Source: UBA4093 sp036676455 (GTDB lineage Bacteria > Cyanobacteriota > Sericytochromatia > S15B-MN24 > UBA4093). Taken from it: a DNA stretch of 64,000 bases. Positions within the stretch are counted from its first letter, which is position 1. Every line of letters starts with the position of its first letter. The notes below the pieces were generated by a model. That model saw only the letters and a program-made list of their open reading frames with translations. It was not told where the DNA came from and made no database searches. The translations under genes were made by a program, and so were the position numbers. This document shows, piece by piece, positions 7,686-16,330 of this stretch. Location of the stretch: contig JAKFCW010000116.1 of NCBI GenBank assembly GCA_036676455.1, positions 68,847 through 132,846 of the forward strand, written 5' to 3'.

Positions 7686-10370
7686 ATGACCCTCTCGCCA
7701 CAGGCGCTCAGCCCGACGCAATCCCCTACCGAACGCGAGCTCGGCGGCAAGGCCGCCAACCTCACGATCCTCGCCGCCCAGGGCTTCCCCGTCCCGCGCT
7801 TCGTGACGGTTCCCGTGTCCACCTTCCGCGCGTTCATGCGCGACGCGGCCCTCTACGACCCCATCCGATCCCTCCTCGCCGAGCTGGACTTCAAGCGCCC
7901 CGAGGCCGTATCGACAGCCAGCCGCACCATTCACGGCATGATCACCTCGCAGGCGATCCCCCCGACCCTGCACGCACCGATCCTCCGCGACGCCCAGGAC
8001 TTCGGCGACGCCTTCGTCGCCGTGCGCTCCTCCGCTCTGGGTGAGGACGGCAGCAAGGACTCGTTCGCCGGTCAGATGGACTCCTTCCTCTTCGTGCGGG
8101 GCGAAGACGCCATCCTCGACTCGGTCCGCGCCTGCTGGGCCTCGGCATTCTCAGAGCGCGCGCTGAGCTACCGGCACATGAGGGGCGTGGATGTCCTGGC
8201 CATCGACATCGCGGTCGTGATCCAGGAGATGGTCCACCCCGAGGTCTCGGGCGTCATGTTCACCGCCGATCCCCTCACGGGCGATCGCGACCTCATCGTC
8301 ATCAACGGCACCTATGGCGCCGGCGAGGGCATCGTCTCGGGCGCCCTCGACACCGACTCCTTCAAGGTCTCCAAGACCTCCCGCGAGGTCACCACCGAGC
8401 TGGTCTCCAAGCCCACGATGTTCGCCTTCGACTCCCAGCGCGGCCAGGGCACCCTCGAGGTTCCCGTCCCGATCGCCCTCCAGGAGGCCGCCTGCCTGAC
8501 AAGCGAGCAAGCCCAGGAGCTGGCGCGGCTGGGAGCGGCCATCGAGGCGCACTACGGCGCTCCCCAGGACATCGAGTGGGCACTCAGCGAGGGCCGGCTC
8601 TTCATCCTGCAATCCCGCCCCATCACCAACCTCAAGGTCCCGCAGGCCACGATCGGCCGCGAAATCGTCTGGGACAACTCCAACATCACCGAGTCCTACT
8701 CGGGCGTCACCTCTCCGCTGACCTTCTCGTTCGCCTCGCAGGCCTACAACATCGTCTACAACCAGGTCTGCCGCGCCCTGGGAATCTCCGACGACGTGAT
8801 CCGCCAGAACGAGCAGACCTACCGCAACCTCTTGGGACTCGTGCGCGGACGGGTCTTCTACAACCTCGGCAACTGGTACCAGATGACCTCCCTGCTGCCC
8901 GGCTTCAACTACAACAAGGGCTTCATGGAGCAGATGATGGGCGTCAAGGAGAAAGGCGTCCATCAGAAGGAAAAGAAGGACTACCGCGAGCTTCCCAAGC
9001 TCCTGATGGTCGTCTTCCGGATGCTCGATCACTACCGCAAGATCGACGGCACCGTGGCCGGCTTCCAGGCAAACTTCAACACGGCCTACGGCGAGTACAA
9101 GACCTTCGACTGGAAGGCCATGCGCCCCGACGAGATCAAGGTCTGCTACCACGATCTCGAGCAGCGCCTCTTGTGGCGCTGGCAGGCCCCCATCCTCACC
9201 GACATCTCGGCGATGGTCTTCTACGGCGTCCTGAAGAAGCTCTGCGTCGCCTGGTGCGGCGACGAGTCCGGCTCGCTGCAAAACGACCTCTTGTGCGGCG
9301 AGGGCGAGATCGAGTCCACCGAGCCCACCAAGGCCATCATGCGCATGGCGATCGCCGCCAAGGCCGACCCCAGCCTCAAGGCCTTCTTCGAGCAGACCCC
9401 CGACACCGAGATCTGGAGCCAGCTTCGCGGCACGGAGCGCTTCCCCGACATGCGCGCGCAGGTCCAGGACTTCCTCGACAAGTACGGCTACCGCTGCATG
9501 AACGAGCTCAAGCTCGAGGAGAAAAACCTCAAGGAAGACCCCAGCTTCGTCTTCGCCATGGTCAAGAACTACCTCAAGATGGAGAAGCTGGACATCGCCG
9601 CCATGGAGGCCAACGAGCGCAAGATCCGCGAGCAGGCCGAGCAGCTCGTCAAGGAGAAGCTGGGTGGCAACCCCTTACGCCTGGCGGTCTTCCGCTGGGT
9701 GGTCTTCAACGCCCGCCGCCACGTCAAGAACCGCGAGAACATGCGCTTCGCGCGCACCAAGATCTTCGGCATCCTGCGCGACATGTTCCAGTCCATCGGC
9801 GCCACCTTCGCGGCCTGGGACGTCCTCGACGACTCGCAGGACATCTTCTACCTGAACCTCGAGGAAATCTGGGGCTACATCCAGGGCACGGCCACCAGCA
9901 CCAACCTCAAGGGCCTGGCCGCCCTGCGCAAGGCCGAGTTCGACCGCTACCGCCAGGAAGACGTCGACGACCGCTTCAAGACCTTTGGAACGGTCCACCA
10001 CGCCAACCACTTCGAGGGCGATCGCTCCAGCGAACCCGACGACCCGAACCTCCTCAAGGGCATCAGCTGCTGCCCCGGCGTCGTCAAGACGACCGTGCGC
10101 GTCATCCGCTCGCCGGAAGACGACATGAGCCTCAACGGCCAGATCCTGGTCGCCGAGCGCACCGATCCCGGCTGGGTGCCGCTTTACCCCGCAGCTTCCG
10201 GGTTGCTCATCGAGCGCGGCAGCATCCTCAGCCACTCGGCCATCGTCGCCCGAGAGCTGGGCCTTCCCACCATCGTGGGCATCAAGAACCTGACCAAGCG
10301 CGTCAAGGACGGCCAGCTCGTCGAGATGGACGCCCGCCTGGGCATCGTCCGCCTCAACCCGGAGCCCTGA
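7686..10370 (+). CDS. Dikinase-type phosphotransferase (PEP synthase / rifampin phosphotransferase-like)
   Basis: 894 residues. The N-terminal ATP-binding domain starts with LGGKAANLT, followed by FVAVRSSALGEDG and VSGVMFTADP. The C-terminal swivelling domain has GSILSHSAIVARELGLP with the phospho-carrier His at about 850. The C-terminal PEP-binding barrel of true PEP synthase or PPDK is absent, so the chain ends 44 residues after that His, as in rifampin phosphotransferase. The central region (about 330-780) would bind the substrate and resembles nothing I can name. It probably passes the beta-phosphate of ATP to an unknown acceptor. TAGGAGA precedes the ATG; the stop overlaps the next start (TGATG). 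Confidence 0.8.
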   Translation: MTLSPQALSPTQSPTERELGGKAANLTILAAQGFPVPRFVTVPVSTFRAFMRDAALYDPIRSLLAELDFKRPEAVSTASRTIHGMITSQAIPPTLHAPILRDAQDFGDAFVAVRSSALGEDGSKDSFAGQMDSFLFVRGEDAILDSVRACWASAFSERALSYRHMRGVDVLAIDIAVVIQEMVHPEVSGVMFTADPLTGDRDLIVINGTYGAGEGIVSGALDTDSFKVSKTSREVTTELVSKPTMFAFDSQRGQGTLEVPVPIALQEAACLTSEQAQELARLGAAIEAHYGAPQDIEWALSEGRLFILQSRPITNLKVPQATIGREIVWDNSNITESYSGVTSPLTFSFASQAYNIVYNQVCRALGISDDVIRQNEQTYRNLLGLVRGRVFYNLGNWYQMTSLLPGFNYNKGFMEQMMGVKEKGVHQKEKKDYRELPKLLMVVFRMLDHYRKIDGTVAGFQANFNTAYGEYKTFDWKAMRPDEIKVCYHDLEQRLLWRWQAPILTDISAMVFYGVLKKLCVAWCGDESGSLQNDLLCGEGEIESTEPTKAIMRMAIAAKADPSLKAFFEQTPDTEIWSQLRGTERFPDMRAQVQDFLDKYGYRCMNELKLEEKNLKEDPSFVFAMVKNYLKMEKLDIAAMEANERKIREQAEQLVKEKLGGNPLRLAVFRWVVFNARRHVKNRENMRFARTKIFGILRDMFQSIGATFAAWDVLDDSQDIFYLNLEEIWGYIQGTATSTNLKGLAALRKAEFDRYRQEDVDDRFKTFGTVHHANHFEGDRSSEPDDPNLLKGISCCPGVVKTTVRVIRSPEDDMSLNGQILVAERTDPGWVPLYPAASGLLIERGSILSHSAIVARELGLPTIVGIKNLTKRVKDGQLVEMDARLGIVRLNPEP

Positions 10371-11464
10371 TGCACGTCGCGCACAGCACGGACCTCCGGG
10401 ACTCCGCCTTCCGGGAAGCCTTCATCGGGCTTCCCTACCGGCTGCACCGGGGGGATCGCGCATGGATCCCCCCGTTCCGGAACGCCATGCGCGCGCAACT
10501 AGCCCCCGACGCCGCCTTCACCCGGCACGGCGACTGGGGCCACTTCCTCGCCTACGACGGCAAGACCCCCGTCGCCCGCTGCTCGGCCATGATCAACCCG
10601 CGCTACGAACAGGGCCTCGGCTTCGTGGGCTACTTCGAGGCTGCGGACGACTTCAAGGCCTCGGAAGCCGTCCTCTCGGCGGCCGTCGACTGGCTGCGCG
10701 AGCGCGGCGTCACGACCATCCGCGGCCCCATCAACACCAGCACCTACTTCCCGTATCGCTTCATGACCGAGGGCTTCGAGCATGGGGCCTTCTTCCTGGA
10801 GCCCTACAACCCCCGCCACTACCCCGAGCACTGGCTGCGCTTCGGCTTCACGGCCTGCTGCGGCTACTCCTCGTCCATCGTCGACTCGGCCCGCTTCGCG
10901 GCCGGGACCAAGCGCCACCACGAACGGGCCGTGGCCGCGGGCTACCAGGCGCGCCCCTTCGACCCGTCGCGCTTCGACTCCGAGCTGCGGCTCATGTACG
11001 ACCTGTCCACGGCCATCTTCCAGGGCTCCTGGATGTGGCGGCCGGTGGAGTTCTCGGAGTTCAAGCTCCTCTACGCCGGCATGCGCGGCATCATGGACCC
11101 CGACCTCTGCTACTTCCTCTTCCAGGCTGAGACGCCCGTCGGCTTCGTCTTCGGGCTGCCGGACTTCGCCCCGGCCATCCGGAGCATGAACGGCAGTCAA
11201 TCGCTCTGGGCGAAGGCCCGCTTCGTGATGAAGCGCCGCGAGACGCCCGCGGCCCTCTTGAAAACGTTCGGAGTGCTTCCCGACCACCGCAACGGCTCGC
11301 TGGCCCTGTCGCTCTCGCACCTCATGCACGACGCGGCCGCCCGCAAGGGCTACGCCAGGACCGTTCACTCCCTGATGCGAGACGACAACACCAGCCTCCG
11401 GATGTCTCAGCGCTTCGGCGGCGAGACCTTCAAGCGCTACGCCCTCTACGAGCTGGAGGCCTGA
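10370..11464 (+). CDS. GNAT-like N-acyltransferase
   Basis: A 364-residue protein of the large GNAT-like family that begins with a RLPYRLHRGDPAWIPP-type segment (here YRLHRGDRAWIPPFR at about 23-37) followed by a long GNAT fold. Bacterial ceramide synthase has been placed in this wide superfamily, so N-acylation of a lipid amine is one possibility; this is inference only. The ATG at 10370 shares one base with the upstream TGA, so it is translationally coupled. The same frame stays open far upstream across the previous gene, but that part is out-of-frame noise. Confidence 0.7.
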   Translation: MHVAHSTDLRDSAFREAFIGLPYRLHRGDRAWIPPFRNAMRAQLAPDAAFTRHGDWGHFLAYDGKTPVARCSAMINPRYEQGLGFVGYFEAADDFKASEAVLSAAVDWLRERGVTTIRGPINTSTYFPYRFMTEGFEHGAFFLEPYNPRHYPEHWLRFGFTACCGYSSSIVDSARFAAGTKRHHERAVAAGYQARPFDPSRFDSELRLMYDLSTAIFQGSWMWRPVEFSEFKLLYAGMRGIMDPDLCYFLFQAETPVGFVFGLPDFAPAIRSMNGSQSLWAKARFVMKRRETPAALLKTFGVLPDHRNGSLALSLSHLMHDAAARKGYARTVHSLMRDDNTSLRMSQRFGGETFKRYALYELEA

Positions 11465-11468
11465 GCCC

Positions 11469-13130
11469 ATGCAACGCCTTTTCACCCACTCGAACGTCAT
11501 CGGCTACCTCGACCACTGGGCCGCCGTGACCCCCGACCAGCCCGCCGTCGTCTTCCCGAAACAGTCGCGCCCGGACGCTCAGCACCCCCTGGGCGTCGCG
11601 CTCGACTACGACACGGTCAGTTTCGCCGAGCTGAGCCGCCGCGTGAACCGCCTCGCGGCCTCGCTGAGCACCCGCGGCTTGTCCCAAGGCGATCGCGTGG
11701 TCGTCATGATCCCCATGAGCCTCGAGCTCTACACCCTGCTCCTGGCCCTCTTGAAGCTGGGCGTGATCATCGTCTTCATCGACCCGTGGGTGGGCCTGCC
11801 TCAGATCAAGCGCTGCATCGCGCTCACCGAGCCCAAGGCCTTTGCCGGCATCCCCATGATCCAGTTGCTGGGCCGCCTCACCGGAGTGCTCTCCCCCATC
11901 CCCCTGCGCCTGACCGCCCGCGGTCCCGCCCGGCTCGGCGAGCTCCAGCTGGAACGCCTACTAAACGAGGATCACCCTCCCGTGAGCACCCGGGAAGTCT
12001 CGCCGGAGGATACCGCCCTGGTCACCTTCACCACGGGCAGCACGGGCATCCCCAAGGGCTCCAACCGCACCCACGGGTTCTTGATGGCCCAGCACCGGGC
12101 GCTGGCGCGGGAGATGGGCTTGCGGGCGGGGGAAAAGGACCTCACGACCCTGCCCATCTTCGTGCTGAACAACCTGGCCGCCGGGGTGACCAGCGTGCTG
12201 CCGATGATGAAGTCGTCCAAGCCCTCGGAGGTCGATCCCCGGGTCATCCTGAGGCAGATCCAGGATCACGGGATCGCCACTGCCGTGGGCTCACCCGCCT
12301 ACTGGAAGCCCATCGCCGACTACTGCCAGGCCAACGGCCTGCAGCTTCCCACCTTGCGCACGCTCTTCACGGGCGGAGGACCGGTGCCCCCGGGCCTGCT
12401 CGAAACCCTTCGCCCCCTGATGCCTAACGGCGAGGCCTTCATCGGCTACGGTTCCACCGAGGCCGAACCCGTCGCCCTGATCTCGGCCACGGAGGTCTGC
12501 GAGGAAACCGGCGCCCTGACCCGCGAGGGGCTCGGCAACTGCGTCGGCAAGCCCGCCCATGGCATCCGCCTCAAGGTCATCCGGATCGTCGACGGTCCCG
12601 TCACCGTGGGCCCTGACGGCCTCTCCGCCCTCGAGCTGCCCGCAGGGGAAAACGGCGAGCTGGTCGTGACCGGCGATCACGTCGGCAAGGACTACTACCG
12701 CAACCCCGAGGCCGTGCGCGAGAACAAGATCACGGACGCCGACGGCACCATCTGGCACCGCCTGGGCGACGTGGGCTACCTCGACACCACGGGGCGCATC
12801 TGGCTGACGGGACGCGTGAACAACCTGATCGCGCACGGCACGCGCACGCTCTACCCGATCCAGGTGGAGGCCCTCGTCCACCAGCTCGACTTCGTGGGCA
12901 AGGCCGCCGTCCTGAACCACCGGGACAAGCTCTTGCTGGCGCTCAGCCCGGTGGAATGGGGCGATCGCCGGCAGCGCCGAACCTGGGAGGAAGCCCTGCA
13001 CGCGCACATGCTCCTCAACGGGATCCCCCTGGACCGGGTCGTCTTCCTCCGGAAGATGCCCGTGGATCCCCGCCACAACGTCAAGATCGATTACGCGAAG
13101 CTGAAACGGCGCTTGAGCCGAGAATTCTAG
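11469..13130 (+). CDS. AMP-forming acyl ligase, OleC-like
   Basis: 553 residues of the ANL superfamily. The ATP-binding loop FTTGSTGIPKG is at about 187-197, YGSTEAEP is the A5 motif, GDVGYLD carries the ribose-binding Asp, and DPRHNVKID near residue 538 holds the catalytic Lys. The LFTGGGPV and YGSTEAEP wording and the RHNxKI ending resemble OleC, the beta-lactone synthetase of long-chain olefin synthesis, and related fatty-acyl adenylating enzymes. OleA, OleB and OleD are not in the window, so it more likely activates a fatty acid for the preceding acyltransferase. Four bases separate the two genes. Confidence 0.8.
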   Translation: MQRLFTHSNVIGYLDHWAAVTPDQPAVVFPKQSRPDAQHPLGVALDYDTVSFAELSRRVNRLAASLSTRGLSQGDRVVVMIPMSLELYTLLLALLKLGVIIVFIDPWVGLPQIKRCIALTEPKAFAGIPMIQLLGRLTGVLSPIPLRLTARGPARLGELQLERLLNEDHPPVSTREVSPEDTALVTFTTGSTGIPKGSNRTHGFLMAQHRALAREMGLRAGEKDLTTLPIFVLNNLAAGVTSVLPMMKSSKPSEVDPRVILRQIQDHGIATAVGSPAYWKPIADYCQANGLQLPTLRTLFTGGGPVPPGLLETLRPLMPNGEAFIGYGSTEAEPVALISATEVCEETGALTREGLGNCVGKPAHGIRLKVIRIVDGPVTVGPDGLSALELPAGENGELVVTGDHVGKDYYRNPEAVRENKITDADGTIWHRLGDVGYLDTTGRIWLTGRVNNLIAHGTRTLYPIQVEALVHQLDFVGKAAVLNHRDKLLLALSPVEWGDRRQRRTWEEALHAHMLLNGIPLDRVVFLRKMPVDPRHNVKIDYAKLKRRLSREF

Positions 13131-13141
13131 GAGGAGCCCCC

Positions 13142-15391
13142 ATGCTCAAAGGTCGCTTCGCCAGGCTGGGCGCCTGGCTCTACCGCCGAAGGCTCGCCGT
13201 CATCGGCTTCTGGGTGATCGCCGTCATCGTCGCGAGCCTGGGCTCCGCGCGCATCACCGAGGTGCTTTCGGGAGGCACCGGAGGCATCGCCGGCAGCCAG
13301 TCGGATCGCGTCGAGCGCATCCTCGGCACCGAGTTCGAGAATCCCTACTCCCAGGTGCTGGTGCTGGTGGCCAAGAGCGACCGCCAGACCGTGGACGATC
13401 CGACCTTCAAGCAGTTCCTGGCCGACGCCACCTCCCGCCTGAAGGCGCACCCGGCGGTCTCGGACGTCACCGCCTACCCGGAGGCCGACGACGTCCGCTT
13501 GCTATCCGACGACCGGCGCGAGACCTTCGCCTTCGTGGGCCTGAAGGCCCGCGACGTACGCGGCTCCGAGAGGGCCGTGCAGCCCATCCGCGAGGCCGTC
13601 CGGGCCGCCGGCGAGGCCGCCCGCAAGCAGGATCCCAGCTTCGAGTGGCACGTCACCGGCCGCGGCGCCCTGACCTACGACATCAACCAGTTCAGCACCG
13701 AGGACACCACCCGGGCCGAGACCCGGAGCATGCCCCTGACCATGTTGGTGCTGCTGCTGGCCTTCGGCACCCTGATGGCCGCGGGCGTGCCCCTGATCAT
13801 GGGGGCCTTCGCCATCGTGATCACCCAGGGCCTGCTTTACCTGGTGGCCGGCAACATCGAGCTGACGGCCTTCGCCCAGAGCGTGTCGACCATGCTCGGC
13901 CTCGCCATGGGCATCGACTACTCGCTGTTGATGGTCAACCGCTTCCGCGACGCGCTCGCCCGGGGGCTGGAGACGGCCCAGGCGGTGGAGGAGACGGTGG
14001 CAACGGCGGGCGTGGCCGTGCTCTTCTCGGGGCTGACCGTGCTGATCGGCTTCACCGGCCTGGTCGCCACGCCCATCCTCGACACCCGCTCCATCGGCTG
14101 GGGCGGCTTCATCGTCGTGATCGGCTCGGTGACCCTCGCCCTCACCCTGCTTCCGGCCATCCTGGGAGTGCTCGGGCCGCGCGTGGACTCGCCCCGCTGG
14201 CTGAAGCTGCCGACGCTTGCCAGCCAGCAAGCCACCTGGCGCGCCTGGGCGCAGCGGATCATGAAGCGCCCCGTGCCCTACGGACTCACGGCAATGGTCC
14301 TGCTCTTGGCGCTGAGCTGGCCGGCGGCAACCATCAAGCTCGGCTTCCCCGAGGGCCGCTGGCTGCCGGAACGCCTTGAGTACCAGCAGGGCTTCGACGC
14401 CCTGATCGCCATGGACAAGGGGGGCGTGGTCGCGCCCATCCACTTGATCCTGAAGACCGACCAGGAGGCCCTGAGCCTGAAGACCCTGCCGGCCCTGATG
14501 GCCTACTCGCGCGACCTCGCCCGGGACCCGCGGGTGGCCGAGGTGGCGGGCCCCGTCGACCTGCGCCGGGACCTGGGGGCGGCCCAGTACTTCATGCTCT
14601 ACCGCGACCTGGACGAAGCCATCCGGCAGTACCCCTTGCTCGGGCAGCTCTTCCTGAGCCGCGATCGCCAGACGACCTACATGTACCTCACCCTCAAGGA
14701 CGACGTGGCCTTCGAGGAGACCAAGCGTTTCGCCAGGGAGCTGGAGAGCAAGGCTCCGGCGGGCTTCACGGTGCTGGTGGGCGGGCAGGCGTCCTTCTAC
14801 AACGACTTCGACGCGGCGATGCTGGGGATCTACCCCTGGGTGATCGGCTTCGTCCTGCTCGCCACCTTGGTGGTGATGGCCGTGGCGTTCCGGTCCTACC
14901 TGGTTCCCGTCAAGGCGGTCCTGATGAATCTCCTCTCGGTCGGAGCCGGGTACGGCGCGGTCGTGGCGGTCTTCCAGTACGGCTGGGGGGCGGGAATCTT
15001 CGGGCTGGACGCTCCGTCGGGGGCGATTCCCCTGAGCATCCCGTTGATGCTCTTCTGCATCATCTTCGGCCTGTCCATGGACTACGAGGTTTTCCTGCTG
15101 CATCGCATCAAGGAGGTCTACGAGGAAACCGGGGACAATACCCATGCAACCGTGGAGGGCGTGGCCTCGACGGCCGGCATCATCACGTCGGCGGCGCTCA
15201 TCATGGTCGTGGTCTTCGGGGCCTTCGCCTGGGCCGAGATGGTGATCGTGCAGATGCTGGGGCTGGGGCTGGCCGTGGCGGTGCTGGTGGACGCCACCAT
15301 CATCCGCGTGCTACTGGTGCCGGCGTTCATGCGGCTGGCCGGGGACTGGAACTGGCGGGGCTTCGGACGAAAGGGACGTCATGTCGCTTAG
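13142..15391 (+). CDS. MMPL-family RND transporter
   Basis: 749 residues. Two repeats each have one N-terminal membrane segment, a periplasmic domain and a block of five segments. The signatures GIDYSLLMVNRFRD and GLSMDYEVFLLHRIKE mark the fourth segment of each half and carry the Asp residues for proton relay. MMPL proteins export lipids and lipid-like molecules in actinobacteria and others, which fits this neighbourhood. GGAGGAG just before the ATG at 13142 decides the start; the frame is open upstream inside the ligase gene but not real there. The 3' end overlaps the thioredoxin gene by 11 bases. Confidence 0.9.
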   Translation: MLKGRFARLGAWLYRRRLAVIGFWVIAVIVASLGSARITEVLSGGTGGIAGSQSDRVERILGTEFENPYSQVLVLVAKSDRQTVDDPTFKQFLADATSRLKAHPAVSDVTAYPEADDVRLLSDDRRETFAFVGLKARDVRGSERAVQPIREAVRAAGEAARKQDPSFEWHVTGRGALTYDINQFSTEDTTRAETRSMPLTMLVLLLAFGTLMAAGVPLIMGAFAIVITQGLLYLVAGNIELTAFAQSVSTMLGLAMGIDYSLLMVNRFRDALARGLETAQAVEETVATAGVAVLFSGLTVLIGFTGLVATPILDTRSIGWGGFIVVIGSVTLALTLLPAILGVLGPRVDSPRWLKLPTLASQQATWRAWAQRIMKRPVPYGLTAMVLLLALSWPAATIKLGFPEGRWLPERLEYQQGFDALIAMDKGGVVAPIHLILKTDQEALSLKTLPALMAYSRDLARDPRVAEVAGPVDLRRDLGAAQYFMLYRDLDEAIRQYPLLGQLFLSRDRQTTYMYLTLKDDVAFEETKRFARELESKAPAGFTVLVGGQASFYNDFDAAMLGIYPWVIGFVLLATLVVMAVAFRSYLVPVKAVLMNLLSVGAGYGAVVAVFQYGWGAGIFGLDAPSGAIPLSIPLMLFCIIFGLSMDYEVFLLHRIKEVYEETGDNTHATVEGVASTAGIITSAALIMVVVFGAFAWAEMVIVQMLGLGLAVAVLVDATIIRVLLVPAFMRLAGDWNWRGFGRKGRHVA

Positions 15392-15836
15392 AAATCTCGA
15401 TTGGAAGCGCTGGGTCGACCGAGCGCTGAGCGTGGCGGCCGTGGTCATGATCGCGGTGGTGCTGGGGAAGTACTTCTGGCCGCGGGCCGGCGAGGCGGTG
15501 GACGGGGAGGCGATCGCCTTCATGACGAGCGGCCAGCCGGCCCTGGTCGAGTTCAGCCAGACCCATTGTCCCGCGTGCGTCGTGTCGCGGCCGATGGTGG
15601 CCGGCATCCGCAAGGACTACGAGGGCCGAGCCGTCGTCAAGGTCTACGAGCTCGACCGGCTGGGGGATTACCCGGAAGGCGAGGCCGTGAGGCAGCTGGC
15701 CCCAAGGCTCGGAGTGCGGGCCACGCCGACCTTCGTGGTGCTGGACGCGGCGGGCAAGCCCGTCAAGCGCTTCGTGGGGCCGACCTCGGGCCCCAGCTTG
15801 CGGCAAGCGCTCGACGAGGCCCTCGCGGCTAGGTGA
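15381..15836 (+). CDS. Membrane-anchored thioredoxin-fold protein
   Basis: 151 residues. One N-terminal membrane helix (about 16-33) is followed by a thioredoxin domain with CPAC at 63-66 and the cis-Pro segment RATPTFVVLD. It would act outside the cytoplasmic membrane as a disulfide reductase or oxidase. It overlaps the transporter gene by 11 bases and ends the plus-strand run that begins with the UbiA gene. Its link to the lipid genes may be no more than operon membership. Confidence 0.85.
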   Translation: MSLRNLDWKRWVDRALSVAAVVMIAVVLGKYFWPRAGEAVDGEAIAFMTSGQPALVEFSQTHCPACVVSRPMVAGIRKDYEGRAVVKVYELDRLGDYPEGEAVRQLAPRLGVRATPTFVVLDAAGKPVKRFVGPTSGPSLRQALDEALAAR

Positions 15837-15884
15837 GCGGCCGCACCTCTGCTATCATGGGGATTCAACCAAGTGACTAAGAGC

Positions 15885-15954
15885 GCCTAACAAAACTGTT
15901 CCTTCGAGCCGCCCCCGGCGGCCACCGGTCGTAACATGCCTGGTTTTGTTAGAT
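15885..15954. other. attC-like inverted repeat
   Basis: GCCTAAC (15885-15891) and GTTAGAT (15948-15954) match the integron core-site patterns RYYYAAC and GTTRRRY, 70 bases end to end, with a GC-rich hairpin between. The pairing extends (CTAACAAAAC / GTTTTGTTAG), which is longer than usual for attC. It lies between the thioredoxin and ArsC-like genes and could instead be a terminator or a protein-binding site. Confidence 0.35.
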
Positions 15955-15982
15955 GCTCAGAGAGATTCGGAGCATCGCCACC

Positions 15983-16330
15983 GTGAACACCGTCATCTAC
16001 CACAACCCCCGCTGCAGCAAGAGCCGCCAGGCCCTTGCCCTGCTCGAAGCGGCCGGCGCGGACGCGCAGGTCGTCAAGTACCTGGAGACCCCGCCCTCGG
16101 CCGAAGAGCTCGACGTGCTGCTGAGCAAGCTGAGCATGGAGCCCGTCGAGGTCATGCGCAAGCAGGACGACCTCTTCAAGGAGCTCGGCTTGGTGGGCAA
16201 GAGCCTGAGTCGCGAGGAAGGCATCCGGCTGCTGGTGGAGCATCCCGCCCTGCTGGAGCGGCCGATCGTCGTCAAGGGCGACAAGGCCGTCGTGGCGCGC
16301 CCGCCCGAGCGCGTGAGCGAGATCCTGTGA
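15983..16330 (+). CDS. arsC: ArsC/Spx-family reductase-like protein
   Basis: 115 residues from a GTG at 15983. It opens with TVIYHNPRCSKSRQALALL, with the redox Cys at about 11, and has RKQDDLFKELGL and the closing ERPIVV...AVVARPPERVSEIL typical of glutaredoxin-dependent ArsC-type arsenate reductases and their YfgD-like relatives. An upstream ATG at 15953 has no ribosome-binding site and lies inside the inverted repeat; CGGAG nine bases before the GTG supports the later start. No other arsenic genes are near, so a true arsenate reductase role is not assured. The stop overlaps the engB start. Confidence 0.75.
   Translation: MNTVIYHNPRCSKSRQALALLEAAGADAQVVKYLETPPSAEELDVLLSKLSMEPVEVMRKQDDLFKELGLVGKSLSREEGIRLLVEHPALLERPIVVKGDKAVVARPPERVSEIL

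Noticed and set aside
8576..10369. Long open frame continuing upstream of the GNAT gene across the dikinase gene
   Set aside because: It reads as Arg/Pro/Gly-rich shadow sequence; the dikinase in another frame has clear motifs, and the GNAT start at 10370 is coupled to its stop.
13502..15145. 547-codon minus frame opposite the MMPL gene
   Set aside because: High-GC antisense shadow rich in His/Gly/Asp repeats; no ribosome-binding site or domain.
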